A stretch of 64,000 nucleotides of DNA from Roseovarius tolerans (GCF_900109855.1 NZ_FOBO01000001.1:186001-250000), one strand, 5' to 3'; shown: positions 10,515 through 20,127, counted from the stretch's first letter. A program made the numbers and translations. Notes: generated by a model not told the origin, from the sequence alone.

Positions 10515-10979
10515 ATGAAAACATTCTCTGCAACGCCTGCAGATATCGACAAGAAATGGATCCTGATCGACGCCGAGGGCGTTGTTCTGGGCCGTCTCGC
10601 CTCGATCATCGCAATGCGCCTGCGCGGTAAGCACAAGGCGAGCTTTACGCCCCATATGGACACTGGTGACAACGTGATCGTCATCAATGCCGACAAGGTG
10701 CAGCTTACCGGCAACAAGCGCAACAAGCCGAACTACTGGCACACCGGCCACCCGGGCGGCATCAAGAGCCGTACCACCGGCGAGATTCTCGAGGGCAAAT
10801 ACCCCGAGCGCGTCGTGATGCAGGCCGTCAAACGCATGCTGCCGGGCAACCGCCTGAGCCGCACGCTGATGACCAATCTGCGCGTCTATGCTGGTGGCGA
10901 GCATCCCCACGAGGCCCAGAGCCCCGAGGTGCTGGACGTCAAATCCATGAACTCCAAGAATACGCGGGTGGCTTACTGA
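10515..10979 (+). CDS. rplM: 50S ribosomal protein L13
   Basis: 154 residues, the standard alphaproteobacterial length and start ([20 protein letters not shown]). I take the ATG at 10515 rather than an in-frame start three codons earlier. L13 binds 23S rRNA early in 50S assembly. Its stop overlaps the rpsI start (TGATG at 10977-10981), the usual rplM-rpsI pair. Confidence 0.98.
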   Translation: MKTFSATPADIDKKWILIDAEGVVLGRLASIIAMRLRGKHKASFTPHMDTGDNVIVINADKVQLTGNKRNKPNYWHTGHPGGIKSRTTGEILEGKYPERVVMQAVKRMLPGNRLSRTLMTNLRVYAGGEHPHEAQSPEVLDVKSMNSKNTRVAY

Positions 10980-11470
10980 TGGCTGAAGAAATCAAATCCC
11001 TCGAAGGTCTGGAAGCTGTCGCAGGTGACGTGAGCGTCACCCCCGAGGCGATGGAAGACCCGCGCGAGCCCGTCCGCGACTCGCTTGGCCGTTCCTATGC
11101 GACAGGTAAGCGCAAGGATGCGGTTGCCCGTGTCTGGATCAAGCCCGGCTCGGGCAAGGTTGTCGTCAATGGCAAGCCGATCAACGAGTATTTCGCGCGC
11201 CCCGTGCTTCAGATGATCCTCAAGCAGCCGTTCACAGTTTCGGGCACCGAGGACCAGTTCGACGTGATGGCGACCGTAAAGGGCGGTGGTCTCTCGGGGC
11301 AGGCGGGTGCAGTCAAGCACGGCGTGTCCAAGGCACTGCAGCTTTATGATCCGTCCCTGCGCGGTGCGCTCAAGGCCGCCGGTTTCCTGACCCGCGACAG
11401 CCGCGTGGTGGAGCGCAAGAAATACGGCCGTGCCAAGGCGCGCAAGAGCTTCCAGTTCTCCAAGCGCTGA
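10979..11470 (+). CDS. rpsI: 30S ribosomal protein S9
   Basis: 163 residues. The C-terminal two thirds is canonical S9 ([18 protein letters not shown], then the [19 protein letters not shown] segment, ending FQFSKR). About 35 acidic N-terminal residues ([17 protein letters not shown]...) are an extension seen in alphaproteobacterial S9. The basic tail reaches the ribosomal P site. It is followed by a strong terminator. Confidence 0.98.
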   Translation: MAEEIKSLEGLEAVAGDVSVTPEAMEDPREPVRDSLGRSYATGKRKDAVARVWIKPGSGKVVVNGKPINEYFARPVLQMILKQPFTVSGTEDQFDVMATVKGGGLSGQAGAVKHGVSKALQLYDPSLRGALKAAGFLTRDSRVVERKKYGRAKARKSFQFSKR

Positions 11471-11490
11471 TCCGGTTTCATACCGATATC

Positions 11491-11520
11491 AAAGGGCCAC
11501 CCCGGCGGGTGGCCCTTTTT
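11491..11520 (+). terminator. Rho-independent terminator of rplM-rpsI
   Basis: AAAGGGCCACCC at 11491-11502 pairs with GGGTGGCCCTTT at 11507-11518 around a CGGC loop, with T residues through 11520. It separates the ribosomal operon from the convergent rfb cluster. Confidence 0.9.
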
Positions 11521-11532
11521 CGTTGGGGCGGG

Positions 11533-12405
11533 TCAGTCGAGCAATGTGCGCAGATACTGGCCATAGTCGTTCTTGCCGAACTGATCGGCGCGTTCGGCGA
11601 TGGTCTCGGCATCGATCCAGCCGTTTTCAAAGGCGATCTCGTCGAGGCAGCCGGTTTGTAGGCCCTGGCGGGCCTGCAGGGTGCGCACGAAATTGCCCGC
11701 GTCGAGCAGGCTGCCATGGGTGCCTGTGTCGAGCCACGCATAGCCGCGCCCCATGGTCTCGACCTGTAGCTTGTTGGCCTTGAGATAGATTTCCAGAAGC
11801 GATGTGATCTCCAACTCGCCGCGCGGGGAGGGGCGCACCTCGCGCGCGAGGCGGGGCGCGTCGCGGTCGAGGAAATAGAGCCCGGTCACGGCGTAGCGCG
11901 ACGGTGGATTGACCGGTTTCTCGATGATCTCTCGGGCGCGGCCATCGGCGTCGAAACCGACCACGCCGTAGCGTTCGGGGTCGGAGACGTGATAGCCGAA
12001 GACCGTGCCGCCGTCGCGCCGGGCATCGGCACCGGCCAGAAGCTGCGGCAGCCCGTGGCCGAAGAAGATATTGTCGCCCAGCACCATCGCCGAGGGTGCG
12101 CCGTCGAGGAAGTCTTCGGCCAGCGTGTAGGCCTGCGCCAGCCCGTCAGGGCTGGGTTGGGTGACATAGGTGAGTGAAATACCCCACTGGCTGCCGTCAC
12201 CGAGCGCGGCGCGGAACTGCTCCTGATCCTGCGGTGTGGTGATCAGCGCGATATCGCGGATCCCCGCCAGCATCAGCACTGACAGCGGGTAATAGACCAT
12301 CGGTTTGTCGTAAATCGGCAAAAGCTGTTTCGACAGGCCCATGGTGATCGGGTAGAGCCGCGTGCCGGAGCCGCCTGCTAGGATGATGCCTTTGCGGTCG
12401 CTCAT
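11533..12405 (-). CDS. rfbA: Glucose-1-phosphate thymidylyltransferase
   Basis: 290 residues. Makes dTDP-glucose from dTTP and glucose-1-phosphate, the first step to dTDP-L-rhamnose. The nucleotide-binding GGSGTRLYPIT motif, the SKQLLPIYDKPMVYYP segment and GDNIFFGHGL are those of RmlA. It is the last gene of a minus-strand run rfbC-rfbB-rfbD-rfbA, and its start overlaps the rfbD stop by four bases. Confidence 0.95.
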   Translation of the reverse strand: MSDRKGIILAGGSGTRLYPITMGLSKQLLPIYDKPMVYYPLSVLMLAGIRDIALITTPQDQEQFRAALGDGSQWGISLTYVTQPSPDGLAQAYTLAEDFLDGAPSAMVLGDNIFFGHGLPQLLAGADARRDGGTVFGYHVSDPERYGVVGFDADGRAREIIEKPVNPPSRYAVTGLYFLDRDAPRLAREVRPSPRGELEITSLLEIYLKANKLQVETMGRGYAWLDTGTHGSLLDAGNFVRTLQARQGLQTGCLDEIAFENGWIDAETIAERADQFGKNDYGQYLRTLLD

Positions 12406-13259
12406 GTCGGGGTCACTCCAATCTCGTTGAGAATATCGGGAAGGGCGGCGCGCCAGTCAGGACGGGTGAGACCGAATGCAGTCTCGGTCGTGCGACAATC
12501 GAGCCGGGAGTTGAGCGGGCGCGGGGCGGGGGTGGGATAGTCCGCTGTCGGAATGCCGGTGACGGTCACATGGCGCCCTGCGGCGGCAAAGATCGCTTCG
12601 GCGAAACCCTGCCAGGACACATCGGGTGCGCCCGAGAAATGGTAAGTGCCGGTGAGGGTCGGGTCAGCGGTGAGGCGGTTGGCAACGGTCAGGCAAGCCT
12701 CGGCTATATCGCCTGCCGGGGTCGGCCCGCCGATCTGGTCATTGACGATGGAAAGCGCGTCGCGTGTATCGGAGACGCGCAGCATGGTCTTGAGGAAATT
12801 GCTACCATGCGCGGAAAACACCCACGAGGTGCGCAGGATGGCATGCGCGGCGCCGGTGGCGCGAATGGCCGCTTCGCCCGCGAGTTTGCTGCGACCATAG
12901 GCGTTGAGCGGTGCGGTGGGGGCCTTTACGGCGCGCGGGGCATTGCCACTGCCGTCAAACACGTAATCTGTCGAGATATGGATCAGCGGGATGCCAAGCG
13001 TGGCGCAGGCGCGGGCCATGGCGGCGGGGGCGTCCGCGTTGATGCGGGTGGCCTGCGGTTCTTCGTCCTCGGCGCGGTCCACGGCGGTGTAGGCAGCGGC
13101 GTTGATCACCGCGCGCGGCGCGTGACGTTCAATGGCGAAGGCATAGGCGTCAGGATGGGCAAGATCAGCCTTGTCGCGCCCGAGGCAGAGTGCATGTGGT
13201 GCGCGGCGGGCGATCTCGGTGGCGACCTGCCCGGTTTGACCAAAGACCAGAAGGCTCAT
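12402..13259 (-). CDS. rfbD: dTDP-4-dehydrorhamnose reductase
   Basis: 285 residues, extended SDR fold. The last step of dTDP-L-rhamnose synthesis. [10 protein letters not shown] is the nucleotide-binding loop and YGRSKLAGE the catalytic Tyr-x-x-x-Lys. [10 protein letters not shown] is a family hallmark. The ATG at 13259 overlaps the rfbB stop by four bases, which decides the start. Confidence 0.95.
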   Translation of the reverse strand: MSLLVFGQTGQVATEIARRAPHALCLGRDKADLAHPDAYAFAIERHAPRAVINAAAYTAVDRAEDEEPQATRINADAPAAMARACATLGIPLIHISTDYVFDGSGNAPRAVKAPTAPLNAYGRSKLAGEAAIRATGAAHAILRTSWVFSAHGSNFLKTMLRVSDTRDALSIVNDQIGGPTPAGDIAEACLTVANRLTADPTLTGTYHFSGAPDVSWQGFAEAIFAAAGRHVTVTGIPTADYPTPAPRPLNSRLDCRTTETAFGLTRPDWRAALPDILNEIGVTPT

Positions 13260-14299
13260 GCGCGGGTGCCCACCCGGCTGCCGACCCCGTCGAGGCTCAA
13301 GAGCGGCTGCCACCAGTCACGATTGTCGAGATACCACCGAACCGTGCGGCGCAGACCGGCCTCGACCGTGACCGAAGGCTGCCAGCCCAGTTCGCGGGTG
13401 ATCCGGTCGGGGTCGATGGCGTAGCGGGCATCATGGCCGGGCCGGTCGGTGACGAAGTCGACGAGGTCGCGGTAGGGACCTGCGGCGCGGGGCTGCATCT
13501 CGTCCATGAGATCGCAGATCGTATGGACGAGGTCGATATTGCGCCGCTCGTTATGGCCGCCGACATTGTAGCTGCGGCCGGACTGGCCCTTGGCTACCGC
13601 GAGGAGCAGCGCGTCGGCGTGGTCTTCGACATAGAGCCAGTCGCGGACGTTCTCGCCACGCCCGTAGACCGGGATCGGCTGATCATGCAGGGCGTTGAGG
13701 ATCACCTTCGGGATCAGCTTTTCAGGGAAGTGATAGGGGCCGTAGTTGTTGGAGCAGTTGGTCAGCACCACCGGCAGGCCGTAGGTGTGATGCCAGGCGC
13801 GCACGAGATGGTCCGAGGCCGCCTTGGAGGCCGAATAGGGGCTGCGTGGATCGTAGGGGGTGTCCTCGGTGAAAAGGCCGGTGGGGCCTAGACTGCCATA
13901 GACCTCATCGGTGGAAATATGGTGAAAGCGGAAACTCTCGGGACGGCCGGTACGTTGCCAATGAGCGCGCGCGGACTCGAGCAGGTTGTAGGTGCCGGTG
14001 ATGTTGGTGTCGATGAAATCGCCCGGCCCGTCGATGGAGCGGTCGACATGGCTCTCGGCGGCAAGGTGCATGACCGCGTCGGGTGCTGTCTCCTCGATGA
14101 TCCGGTCGAGCGCTGCGCGGTCTCGGATATCGGCGCGGACAAAGCGGTAAAGCGGGTTTTCAGCCACGTCGGCTACGTTTTCGGGGCGGCCCGCATAGGT
14201 CAAGGCGTCGAGATTGGTCACGTGGTGTCCCCGCGCCACGGCAAGGCGCACCACCGCCGATCCGATAAAGCCGCAGCCACCGGTCACCAGAAGCCGCAT
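13256..14299 (-). CDS. rfbB: dTDP-glucose 4,6-dehydratase
   Basis: 347 residues. Converts dTDP-glucose to dTDP-4-keto-6-deoxyglucose. [13 protein letters not shown] binds NAD+, [13 protein letters not shown] and [10 protein letters not shown] are RmlB signatures, and [12 protein letters not shown] carries the catalytic Tyr and Lys. It lies 3 bp after rfbC and overlaps rfbD, so the four rhamnose genes are one operon. Confidence 0.96.
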   Translation of the reverse strand: MRLLVTGGCGFIGSAVVRLAVARGHHVTNLDALTYAGRPENVADVAENPLYRFVRADIRDRAALDRIIEETAPDAVMHLAAESHVDRSIDGPGDFIDTNITGTYNLLESARAHWQRTGRPESFRFHHISTDEVYGSLGPTGLFTEDTPYDPRSPYSASKAASDHLVRAWHHTYGLPVVLTNCSNNYGPYHFPEKLIPKVILNALHDQPIPVYGRGENVRDWLYVEDHADALLLAVAKGQSGRSYNVGGHNERRNIDLVHTICDLMDEMQPRAAGPYRDLVDFVTDRPGHDARYAIDPDRITRELGWQPSVTVEAGLRRTVRWYLDNRDWWQPLLSLDGVGSRVGTRA

Positions 14300-14302
14300 A
14301 TC

Positions 14303-14863
14303 CTAGCCCTCCCAGGTGAAATAGGCGGGCAGGTCGCGCAGGCGCGGGGCGGCGGCGTCCTTGTCCGACAAGATGGGCGGGCCGTCGAGGCCCCAGTCGA
14401 TCGCCAGATCCGGATCGTCAAAGCGCACCGCTGCATCGCAATCGGGCGCGTAGTAATCAGAGCATTTGTAGATGATCTCGGTCTCGGGCTGCCGCGTGAC
14501 GAAGCCATGCAAAAAACCTTCTGGAACAAGCAGTTGACGGCCGTTCTCAAAGCTCAGATCGACGCCGAGCCAGCGCCCGTAGGTGGGGCTGCCGTGGCGA
14601 ATATCGGCCACCACGTCCATCAATGCGCCGCGTCCGCAGCGCACCAGCTTGGCCTGTGCGTGTGGCGGGGTCTGAAAATGCAGCCCGCGCAGTGTGCCGG
14701 GTTCCATGGACAGGGAATGGTTGTCCTGCACGAAGTCGATCTCAATGCCATGCCCGGCCATGCGACGTCGATTCCAGCTTTCGGAAAAGAAGCCCCTCGC
14801 ATCGCCGAACCGGTCCGGTTCGATGATCAGGACACCTGGTAATTCGGTTGGCAGAACCTGCAC
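14303..14863 (-). CDS. rfbC: dTDP-4-dehydrorhamnose 3,5-epimerase
   Basis: 186 residues, cupin fold. Third step of dTDP-L-rhamnose synthesis. The signature DARGFFSESWN and the catalytic-His region GTLRGLHFQTPPHAQAK are present, as is VPEGFLHGF. It is the first gene of the rfb operon. The 69-base gap to the upstream phosphatase gene probably holds the promoter, but no clear hexamers were assigned. Confidence 0.95.
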   Translation of the reverse strand: MQVLPTELPGVLIIEPDRFGDARGFFSESWNRRRMAGHGIEIDFVQDNHSLSMEPGTLRGLHFQTPPHAQAKLVRCGRGALMDVVADIRHGSPTYGRWLGVDLSFENGRQLLVPEGFLHGFVTRQPETEIIYKCSDYYAPDCDAAVRFDDPDLAIDWGLDGPPILSDKDAAAPRLRDLPAYFTWEG

Positions 14864-14932
14864 GCAGCGCTCTCCTTTTCACGTTCCGGCTTTGACTTAG
14901 CAAGGCTCGCCCGACTTGTCACGAGAAAGGGT

Positions 14933-15667
14933 TCAGGTGGTTTCGAAGTGGATATCGCCATCGGTGACGACGGCTGCGGTCAGCCGTCCGGAAGCGTAGG
15001 CCCCGGTATCTATGGCGACGCGGCCTTGATCCATGACGGGGTTCGAGACGATGGTGTGGCCATGAATGACCCAGACCCCGTCGCTGCGTGGTGTGGTCAT
15101 GAAATCGGGATGCCCCCAACGCAGCACATGGCCGGGCTGAGCCTCAAGCGGCAGGGCTGGGTCGGCCCCGGCATGCACCACCGCGAGATTGCCCACGCGC
15201 CAGCCCGATTGCAGCCCATCGAGCCAGTCTATGAGCGGATCGCCCATCGCCTTGACGAGGGCATCGCGCACGGTGCGAAGCCGGTCATCGGAGCTGGTTT
15301 GGGTCAGTCCGGCGATGCCGAAACTGGCCATGGTCTGAAGCCCGCCATTGCGGAACCAGCGTCGGCCATATGTTTCCGGCTGTTGGATGAAGTTCAGCAG
15401 CATTTCCTCGTGGTTGCCCTTGAGGCAGATGATGTCGGGATTCGCATGCAGAATGCGCAAAACGTCGGCTGAATGGTCGCCGCGATCGACGTAGTCGCCG
15501 ACGCAGATCACCTGCAGGTCGGGCTCGAGCCGCGCCAGCAGCTGTTCCAGCAGGTCGGCGCGGCCGTGAATATCGCCGATCGCCGCAAGCGGACTCAAGG
15601 GAGCCGGTCGGCCAAACTCGCAATGCATCTCGCGCGGAGTTGAGAACAGGGATTTCAGAAACTTCAT
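14933..15667 (-). CDS. Serine/threonine-type metallophosphoesterase
   Basis: 244 residues. The calcineurin-like metal motifs are in order: [34 protein letters not shown], and later VHAGADP and IHGHTIV. It would remove phosphate from a protein or small substrate with two metal ions. The ATG at 15667 is favoured; a TTG seven codons upstream is possible. The start overlaps the stop of a truncated wecB fragment, so translation may now be coupled to that stump. Position beside polysaccharide genes suggests, but does not prove, a role in exopolysaccharide control. Confidence 0.85.
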   Translation of the reverse strand: MKFLKSLFSTPREMHCEFGRPAPLSPLAAIGDIHGRADLLEQLLARLEPDLQVICVGDYVDRGDHSADVLRILHANPDIICLKGNHEEMLLNFIQQPETYGRRWFRNGGLQTMASFGIAGLTQTSSDDRLRTVRDALVKAMGDPLIDWLDGLQSGWRVGNLAVVHAGADPALPLEAQPGHVLRWGHPDFMTTPRSDGVWVIHGHTIVSNPVMDQGRVAIDTGAYASGRLTAAVVTDGDIHFETT

Positions 15668-15849
15668 CTGGTCTTTGTTGTGTCGCAATTATCGGGATGG
15701 ATATATGTCAGCGGGTGCAGCACTTCTCGATGCTGCGCGGTAACGACGACCTGCGCCTCGATATCCGGGCCGGCCGCCAGGGCCGTCACCACCGGTGCCA
15801 TCTTGATGGCCTCGGGGCGCGTTCCGAACACGGAAATCACCTTGATCAT
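15664..15849 (-). pseudogene. wecB: Truncated UDP-N-acetylglucosamine 2-epimerase (5' stump)
   Basis: The first 47 or so codons read [20 protein letters not shown] and continue to [10 protein letters not shown], the unmistakable N-terminus of WecB/MnaA, with an intact AAAGGA ribosome site. After that the match stops; 14 unrelated codons follow to a stop that overlaps the phosphatase start. A full enzyme is about 370 residues, so roughly seven eighths is missing. The rest is not seen in the window. The fragment is best explained by a deletion that fused the wecB start to the phosphatase upstream region. Confidence 0.8.
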
Positions 15850-15900
15850 CTTGAGCAGTTCCTTTGAGTGGCTGGCTTCATAAGGCTGAGCGTTGAGGAT

Positions 15901-16923
15901 CTAGGACGCATGGTATCCGCGGTACCACTCGACAAATCTGGCCACGCCATCGTGCAGTTCGGTGGCTGGCTGGTATCCTGTAAGAGCGCGGAGAAGTGAG
16001 GCGTCGGCCCATGTCGCCTGCATGTCGCCGGTCTGCATGGGCATCATGTTGCGCACGGCTTTGCGGTCCAGGGCCGCTTCGAGCGCGGCGATGAAATCCA
16101 GCAGCCTTACCTTGTCGGAATTGCCGATGTTGACCACGCGAAACGGGGCCGCAGAGCTCAGGCTGTCGCCATCGACGGCCGTTTCCGGCCCTCCCGGCAC
16201 CGCGTCCATCAGCAGCCGGATACCGCGCACCAGATCGCCCACATAGGTGAAATCGCGCCACATGTCGCCATTGTTGTAGATGTCGATCGGCTCTCCGGCG
16301 AGGATCGCGCGGGTGAACTTGAAATACGCCATGTCAGGCCGTCCCCAGGGGCCGTAGACCGTGAAAAAGCGGAACATCGTTGTCGGCAGGCTGTGCAGAT
16401 GCGCATAGGCATGGCCCATCGCCTCGGTCGCTTTCTTGGTCGCGGCATAGATCGTCAGGGGGGTGTCGGCCTTGTCCGTTTCCGTAAACGGCATCTGTGT
16501 GTTCGCGCCATAGACCGAGGAGGTCGATGCCATCAGAAGATGATCGACCTTGTTGGCGCGCGCGCATTCCAAGACATTGAACGTCCCGACGATGTTCGTC
16601 TCGACATAGGCGCGCGGTTCTTCAAGGCTGTAGCGTACCCCGGCCTGTGCTGCGAGATGGACGATGACATCGGGATCAAAATTCGCAATCGCAGCGGTCA
16701 AACTGTCGGCATCTTCTAGCATCGCTTCGGTTGCGCAGAACTGAGGATACGCTCGCAGGATGGCATGGCGCGCGATTTTGAGTTGCGGATCGTAATAGGG
16801 GGTCATCCCATCATACCCGTGCACCGCGAAACCTTCGTCCAAAAGCGCCTTTGCAAGGTGAAACCCGACAAATCCGGCGCTGCCTGTTACGACGATCTTC
16901 CTGGCGCGGACAGAATCATTCAT
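15901..16923 (-). CDS. NAD-dependent nucleotide-sugar epimerase (UDP-glucuronate 4-epimerase type)
   Basis: 340 residues, extended SDR. VTGSAGFVGFHLAKALL binds NAD+ and YAATKKATEAMGHAYAH has the catalytic Tyr and Lys. FFTVYGPWGRPDMAYFKFT is the signature of UDP-glucuronate 4-epimerases, which make UDP-galacturonate for polysaccharides. I chose the ATG at 16923, with GAGGGG upstream; it overlaps the MarR-type regulator gene by eight bases, so the two are co-transcribed. Alternative starts up to 16962 exist. Confidence 0.85.
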   Translation of the reverse strand: MNDSVRARKIVVTGSAGFVGFHLAKALLDEGFAVHGYDGMTPYYDPQLKIARHAILRAYPQFCATEAMLEDADSLTAAIANFDPDVIVHLAAQAGVRYSLEEPRAYVETNIVGTFNVLECARANKVDHLLMASTSSVYGANTQMPFTETDKADTPLTIYAATKKATEAMGHAYAHLHSLPTTMFRFFTVYGPWGRPDMAYFKFTRAILAGEPIDIYNNGDMWRDFTYVGDLVRGIRLLMDAVPGGPETAVDGDSLSSAAPFRVVNIGNSDKVRLLDFIAALEAALDRKAVRNMMPMQTGDMQATWADASLLRALTGYQPATELHDGVARFVEWYRGYHAS

Positions 16924-17275
16924 GGTGCGGCCCCTCGACATTTGATGTTTCGTGAAGTTCATCCCGCAGGCTTTCGATCTCGGCCTTGAGCGTCTCGTAT
17001 TCGGAGAGCTTCCGCGCCAAAAACCGCTTGGTAATCGCCGCTTTGCGGGAAACGCCCTTCGGCGTCAAAATGTAAGCGTATCGTCGCTTGTCTTGCGCGG
17101 CAGAGAAATTGCCGATTTTCACCAGCCCTTTTTCCATCAGCGCTTTCAACACGTAGTTGGTTCGCCCCAAGGCGATACCAAGCTGCGCGGCGAGCTCTCG
17201 TTGGCTGATGTCCGGGTTCTGTTCGAGAATGCGGAGCACCCGAAAATGGACATCTTCTTCGGCCGGTTTGCTCAT
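16916..17275 (-). CDS. MarR-family EPS-associated transcriptional regulator
   Basis: 119 residues: a winged helix (DVHFRVLRILEQNPDISQRE, then LAAQLGIALGRTNYVLKALM) followed by a coiled-coil tail rich in Glu and Lys. This is the small MarR-like type often found at exopolysaccharide loci. It overlaps the downstream epimerase gene and is divergent from the NusG-like gene at 17650. A palindrome TTGAA-ACAG-TTCAA at 17374-17387 just upstream of the predicted divergent promoter could be its operator. A GTG four codons upstream is an alternative start. Confidence 0.8.
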   Translation of the reverse strand: MSKPAEEDVHFRVLRILEQNPDISQRELAAQLGIALGRTNYVLKALMEKGLVKIGNFSAAQDKRRYAYILTPKGVSRKAAITKRFLARKLSEYETLKAEIESLRDELHETSNVEGPHHE

Positions 17276-17373
17276 GCGGCTGCCCACTCAGTCCGGTGCC
17301 CGATGATCATGCAATTCGCCTCGGAGGCACCGCATCCGCACCGCTACTCGAATCGGACGAGTGCGTGAAGGTG

Positions 17374-17417
17374 TTGAAACAGTTCAATTTTTCAATAGCA
17401 AGCGCCATTATTACAAT
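17374..17417 (+). promoter_or_regulatory. Predicted promoter with adjoining palindrome for the NusG-like gene
   Basis: TTTTCA at 17389-17394 and TACAAT at 17412-17417 are 17 bases apart. A palindrome, TTGAA-ACAG-TTCAA, abuts it at 17374-17387. The stretch 17276-17649 between the divergent regulator and NusG-like genes has no gene. Its 230-base plus-strand leader holds two perfect inverted repeats, TGCAAC/GTTGCA (17583-17599) and GTTCA/TGAAC (17615-17628), close to the start codon. Confidence 0.45.
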
Positions 17418-17649
17418 ACGCATACCGCAGTTCTCGGCGATGTGAAAGATGGACCGCCCTCGGCGGGCACACTACCGCTGTCACGTAGCCAGCCGGTCGG
17501 CAAGAACAGGGTCTTGGCGCGAGCCAGGGTAGCAAAAGTCAGCCGGCGGAGCGCGTGTTTTAGTCGTTGCGTCACATAAGTTTGCAACAAGAGGTTGCAT
17601 GGCCGGTGATTTTCGTTCATTTCTGAACAAAACAGGATTTTGATTGATC

Positions 17650-18180
17650 ATGCTCTCGCTCCGCTCCGATCAGTTCATCGCTGCCCCTTGGCATCTGGTG
17701 CTATGCAAACCGGGTCAGAACCATATCGCCTGCCGAAATCTTCGGGGTATGGGCTTTGATGTGTTCATGCCGTTGCATGTGAGCGACCGGAGGCGGCGAG
17801 GACGATTGCAACAGGAACCTATGCCTGTCTTCAAGGGCTATGTGTTCGTCAGCGCGGGGCAGGTCGCAGGTCAGTGGCACAAGTTGCGCTCCACCCCGGG
17901 CGTGGCGCAGCTCATCGGCTTTGCCGGCGGGGTGCCGGCACAGGTGCCCGCCAGCGTTGTCGCAGGGTTGATGGAGCGGTGCGACGCTGAAGGTTTGTTG
18001 CAGCCGGATCAGGATTTCGCCCGTGGGGAGCGCATCCGCATTACCAGCGGCCCCTTTGCGGATTTTGTCACCACCATCGAGCATGTCGATGCAGAAAGTC
18101 GCGTGCATGTGTTACTCGATCTTCTGGGCAGTAAGGCGCGCGTCGCGATAGATCCAGCCCGTATTGCCCGCGCAATCTGA
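17650..18180 (+). CDS. NusG/RfaH-type transcription antiterminator
   Basis: 176 residues. The NusG N-terminal domain is clear: APWHLVLCKPGQNHIACRNL, then FDVFMPLH and VFKGYVFVSAGQ; the C-terminal KOW-like domain has ITSGPFADFVTTIEHVD. Specialised NusG paralogues of this size (RfaH, LoaP) keep RNA polymerase reading through long polysaccharide operons. Its setting, divergent from an EPS regulator and upstream of KDO genes, fits that role. I take the ATG at 17650 rather than a TTG two codons earlier. It is not the housekeeping NusG, which normally sits with secE and rplK. Confidence 0.8.
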   Translation: MLSLRSDQFIAAPWHLVLCKPGQNHIACRNLRGMGFDVFMPLHVSDRRRRGRLQQEPMPVFKGYVFVSAGQVAGQWHKLRSTPGVAQLIGFAGGVPAQVPASVVAGLMERCDAEGLLQPDQDFARGERIRITSGPFADFVTTIEHVDAESRVHVLLDLLGSKARVAIDPARIARAI

Positions 18181-18254
18181 CCACCGCGCCCTCTGGACGC
18201 GCGCGGCTTGGAGGGGTAAGCCCCTGCGCAACAGGCTTGGCGCAAGGACAGACC

Positions 18255-19229
18255 ATGACAGCATCCCCTCTCACGGACAAAGGCGCCATTCGCGGCACCG
18301 CAAGCCGGGTTCTTCGCGCCGAGGCTGAAGCGCTCGCCGCCATGGCCGATTGCCCGCCCGAAGGCTTTGCTCGCGCCGTTACACTGATGTTGGGTGCGCA
18401 AGGCCGGGTCATCGTTTCGGGTATGGGGAAATCGGGGCACATCGCGCGCAAGATCGCCGCTACGCTGGCCTCGACCGGCGCGCCCGCGCTTTTCCTGCAT
18501 CCCGGCGAGGCAAGCCATGGCGATTTGGGAATGGTTACGGGGGGTGACGTCTGTCTGCTTTTGTCCAATTCCGGCGAGACCCGCGAGTTGTCGGACCTGA
18601 TCCAGTATACCCGGCGGTTCGACATTCCGATGATCGCGATCACGCGGGTCAGTGACAGCACGCTGGCGCGGCAGGCCGATGTCGCGCTGATCCTGCCCGA
18701 CATGCCCGAGGCCTGCGCCATCGGCATGGCCCCCACCACCTCGACCACCTGCGCATTGGCATTGGGCGATGCGCTTGCCGTGGCGCTGATGGAGGAGCGG
18801 GGGTTCGCGGCGGATGCGTTTCACGTCTTTCATCCCGGCGGCAAGCTGGGCGCGCAGTTCCTGCGGGTTAGCGATGTCATGCATAGCGGCGATGCGCTGC
18901 CGGTGGTCGCCCCTGATACTTCAATGGGTGAAACGCTGATCGAGATGAGTGCCAAGGGCTTTGGCATCGCCGCCGTGGTCGAGGGTGGTGCCCTGCGCGG
19001 GGCGATCACCGATGGTGACCTGCGCCGTAATCTCGACGGTTTGATGGGCTGCACCGCAGGACAGGTGGCCACATCCAGCCCTCGATTTGCCACGCCCGAC
19101 ATGCTCTTGTCCGAGACACTCGGGCTGATGAATCGCCATAAAATCGGCGCACTGTTTGTCGTCGACGAGGGCGGGCGGCTCTGTGGGCTGGTTCACATTC
19201 ACGACTGTCTGCGTGCCGGGGTTGTCTGA
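18255..19229 (+). CDS. kdsD: Arabinose-5-phosphate isomerase (KpsF/GutQ family)
   Basis: 324 residues: an SIS domain (IVSGMGKSGHIARKIAATLA, then LLLSNSGETRELSDLI and PTTSTTCALALGDALAVAL) followed by two CBS repeats from DVMHSGDALPVV onward. It converts ribulose-5-phosphate to arabinose-5-phosphate, the precursor of KDO. The ATG at 18255 has AAGGA upstream. kdsA follows 33 bp later. Confidence 0.94.
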   Translation: MTASPLTDKGAIRGTASRVLRAEAEALAAMADCPPEGFARAVTLMLGAQGRVIVSGMGKSGHIARKIAATLASTGAPALFLHPGEASHGDLGMVTGGDVCLLLSNSGETRELSDLIQYTRRFDIPMIAITRVSDSTLARQADVALILPDMPEACAIGMAPTTSTTCALALGDALAVALMEERGFAADAFHVFHPGGKLGAQFLRVSDVMHSGDALPVVAPDTSMGETLIEMSAKGFGIAAVVEGGALRGAITDGDLRRNLDGLMGCTAGQVATSSPRFATPDMLLSETLGLMNRHKIGALFVVDEGGRLCGLVHIHDCLRAGVV

Positions 19230-19262
19230 GTCCCCGCCGACCAAAAGAGGATCGCCAAGACC

Positions 19263-20087
19263 ATGACCAAGACTGTTTCAATCGGGGCGCTCGATATCGC
19301 CAACGACCGCCCTTTCGCCCTCATCTCGGGTCCCTGCCAGATGGAGAGCCTGGAGCATGCCCGCAAGATCGCGGGGAGCCTTGCTGAGACCTGTGCGCGG
19401 CTGGATATTCCGTTCGTGTTCAAGGCTAGCTATGACAAGGCCAATCGCTCGTCGCTTGGCGGTCAGCGGGGGCTCGGCATGGAAAAGGGCCTCGAATACC
19501 TCGCCGCGATCCGGGACGAGTTTGGCTGCCCGGTGCTTACGGATGTGCATGAGGCCGGTCATTGCGCCCCCGCCGCCGAGGTCTGCGACGTGCTGCAAAT
19601 TCCTGCCTTTCTGAGCCGTCAGACGGATCTGCTTCTTGCCGCCGGGGCGACCGGACGCGTGATCAACGTCAAGAAGGGGCAGTTCCTCGCCCCTTGGGAC
19701 ATGGCCAATGTCGCGGCCAAGGTCGCTTCGACCGGGAATGAGAACATCATGCTCTGCGAGCGCGGTGCCAGCTTTGGCTATAACATGCTGGTCTCGGATA
19801 TGCGCGCGCTGCCGATCATGGCTGATACGGGCTATCCGGTGATCTTCGACGCAACTCACTCGGTGCAATTGCCGGGGGGCAAGGGTGGCTCGTCGGACGG
19901 GCAGCGCCAATTCGTGGCGCCGCTCGCGCGTGCGGCGCTTGCCGTAGGGTGTGCCGGGCTTTTCATCGAGACCCATGACGACCCCGACAACGCCCCCTCG
20001 GACGGGCCCAACATGGTGCCGCTTGACGCGATGCCTGCACTGCTGGAGCGCCTGGTGCAAGTCGACCGGCTGATCAAGGCGAGCTGA
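19263..20087 (+). CDS. kdsA: 3-deoxy-8-phosphooctulonate (KDO-8-P) synthase
   Basis: 274 residues. Condenses arabinose-5-phosphate with phosphoenolpyruvate. FALISGPCQMES, FKASYDKANRSS and PVLTDVHEAGHC are KdsA signatures, and VIFDATHSVQLPGG carries substrate-binding residues. Paired with kdsD it gives KDO for lipopolysaccharide or a capsule; its place after the antiterminator gene suggests polysaccharide-specific expression. Confidence 0.96.
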   Translation: MTKTVSIGALDIANDRPFALISGPCQMESLEHARKIAGSLAETCARLDIPFVFKASYDKANRSSLGGQRGLGMEKGLEYLAAIRDEFGCPVLTDVHEAGHCAPAAEVCDVLQIPAFLSRQTDLLLAAGATGRVINVKKGQFLAPWDMANVAAKVASTGNENIMLCERGASFGYNMLVSDMRALPIMADTGYPVIFDATHSVQLPGGKGGSSDGQRQFVAPLARAALAVGCAGLFIETHDDPDNAPSDGPNMVPLDAMPALLERLVQVDRLIKAS

Positions 20088-20127
20088 ACCCGGAGCCTGT
20101 GCCGACGTTGCAGACAAGGAGAGACCG

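Noticed and set aside
17521..17535. JUMPStart/ops-like GCCAGGGTAGC in the antiterminator leader
   Set aside because: It matches only part of the enterobacterial element and lacks the full GGCGGTAG core, so chance is likely.
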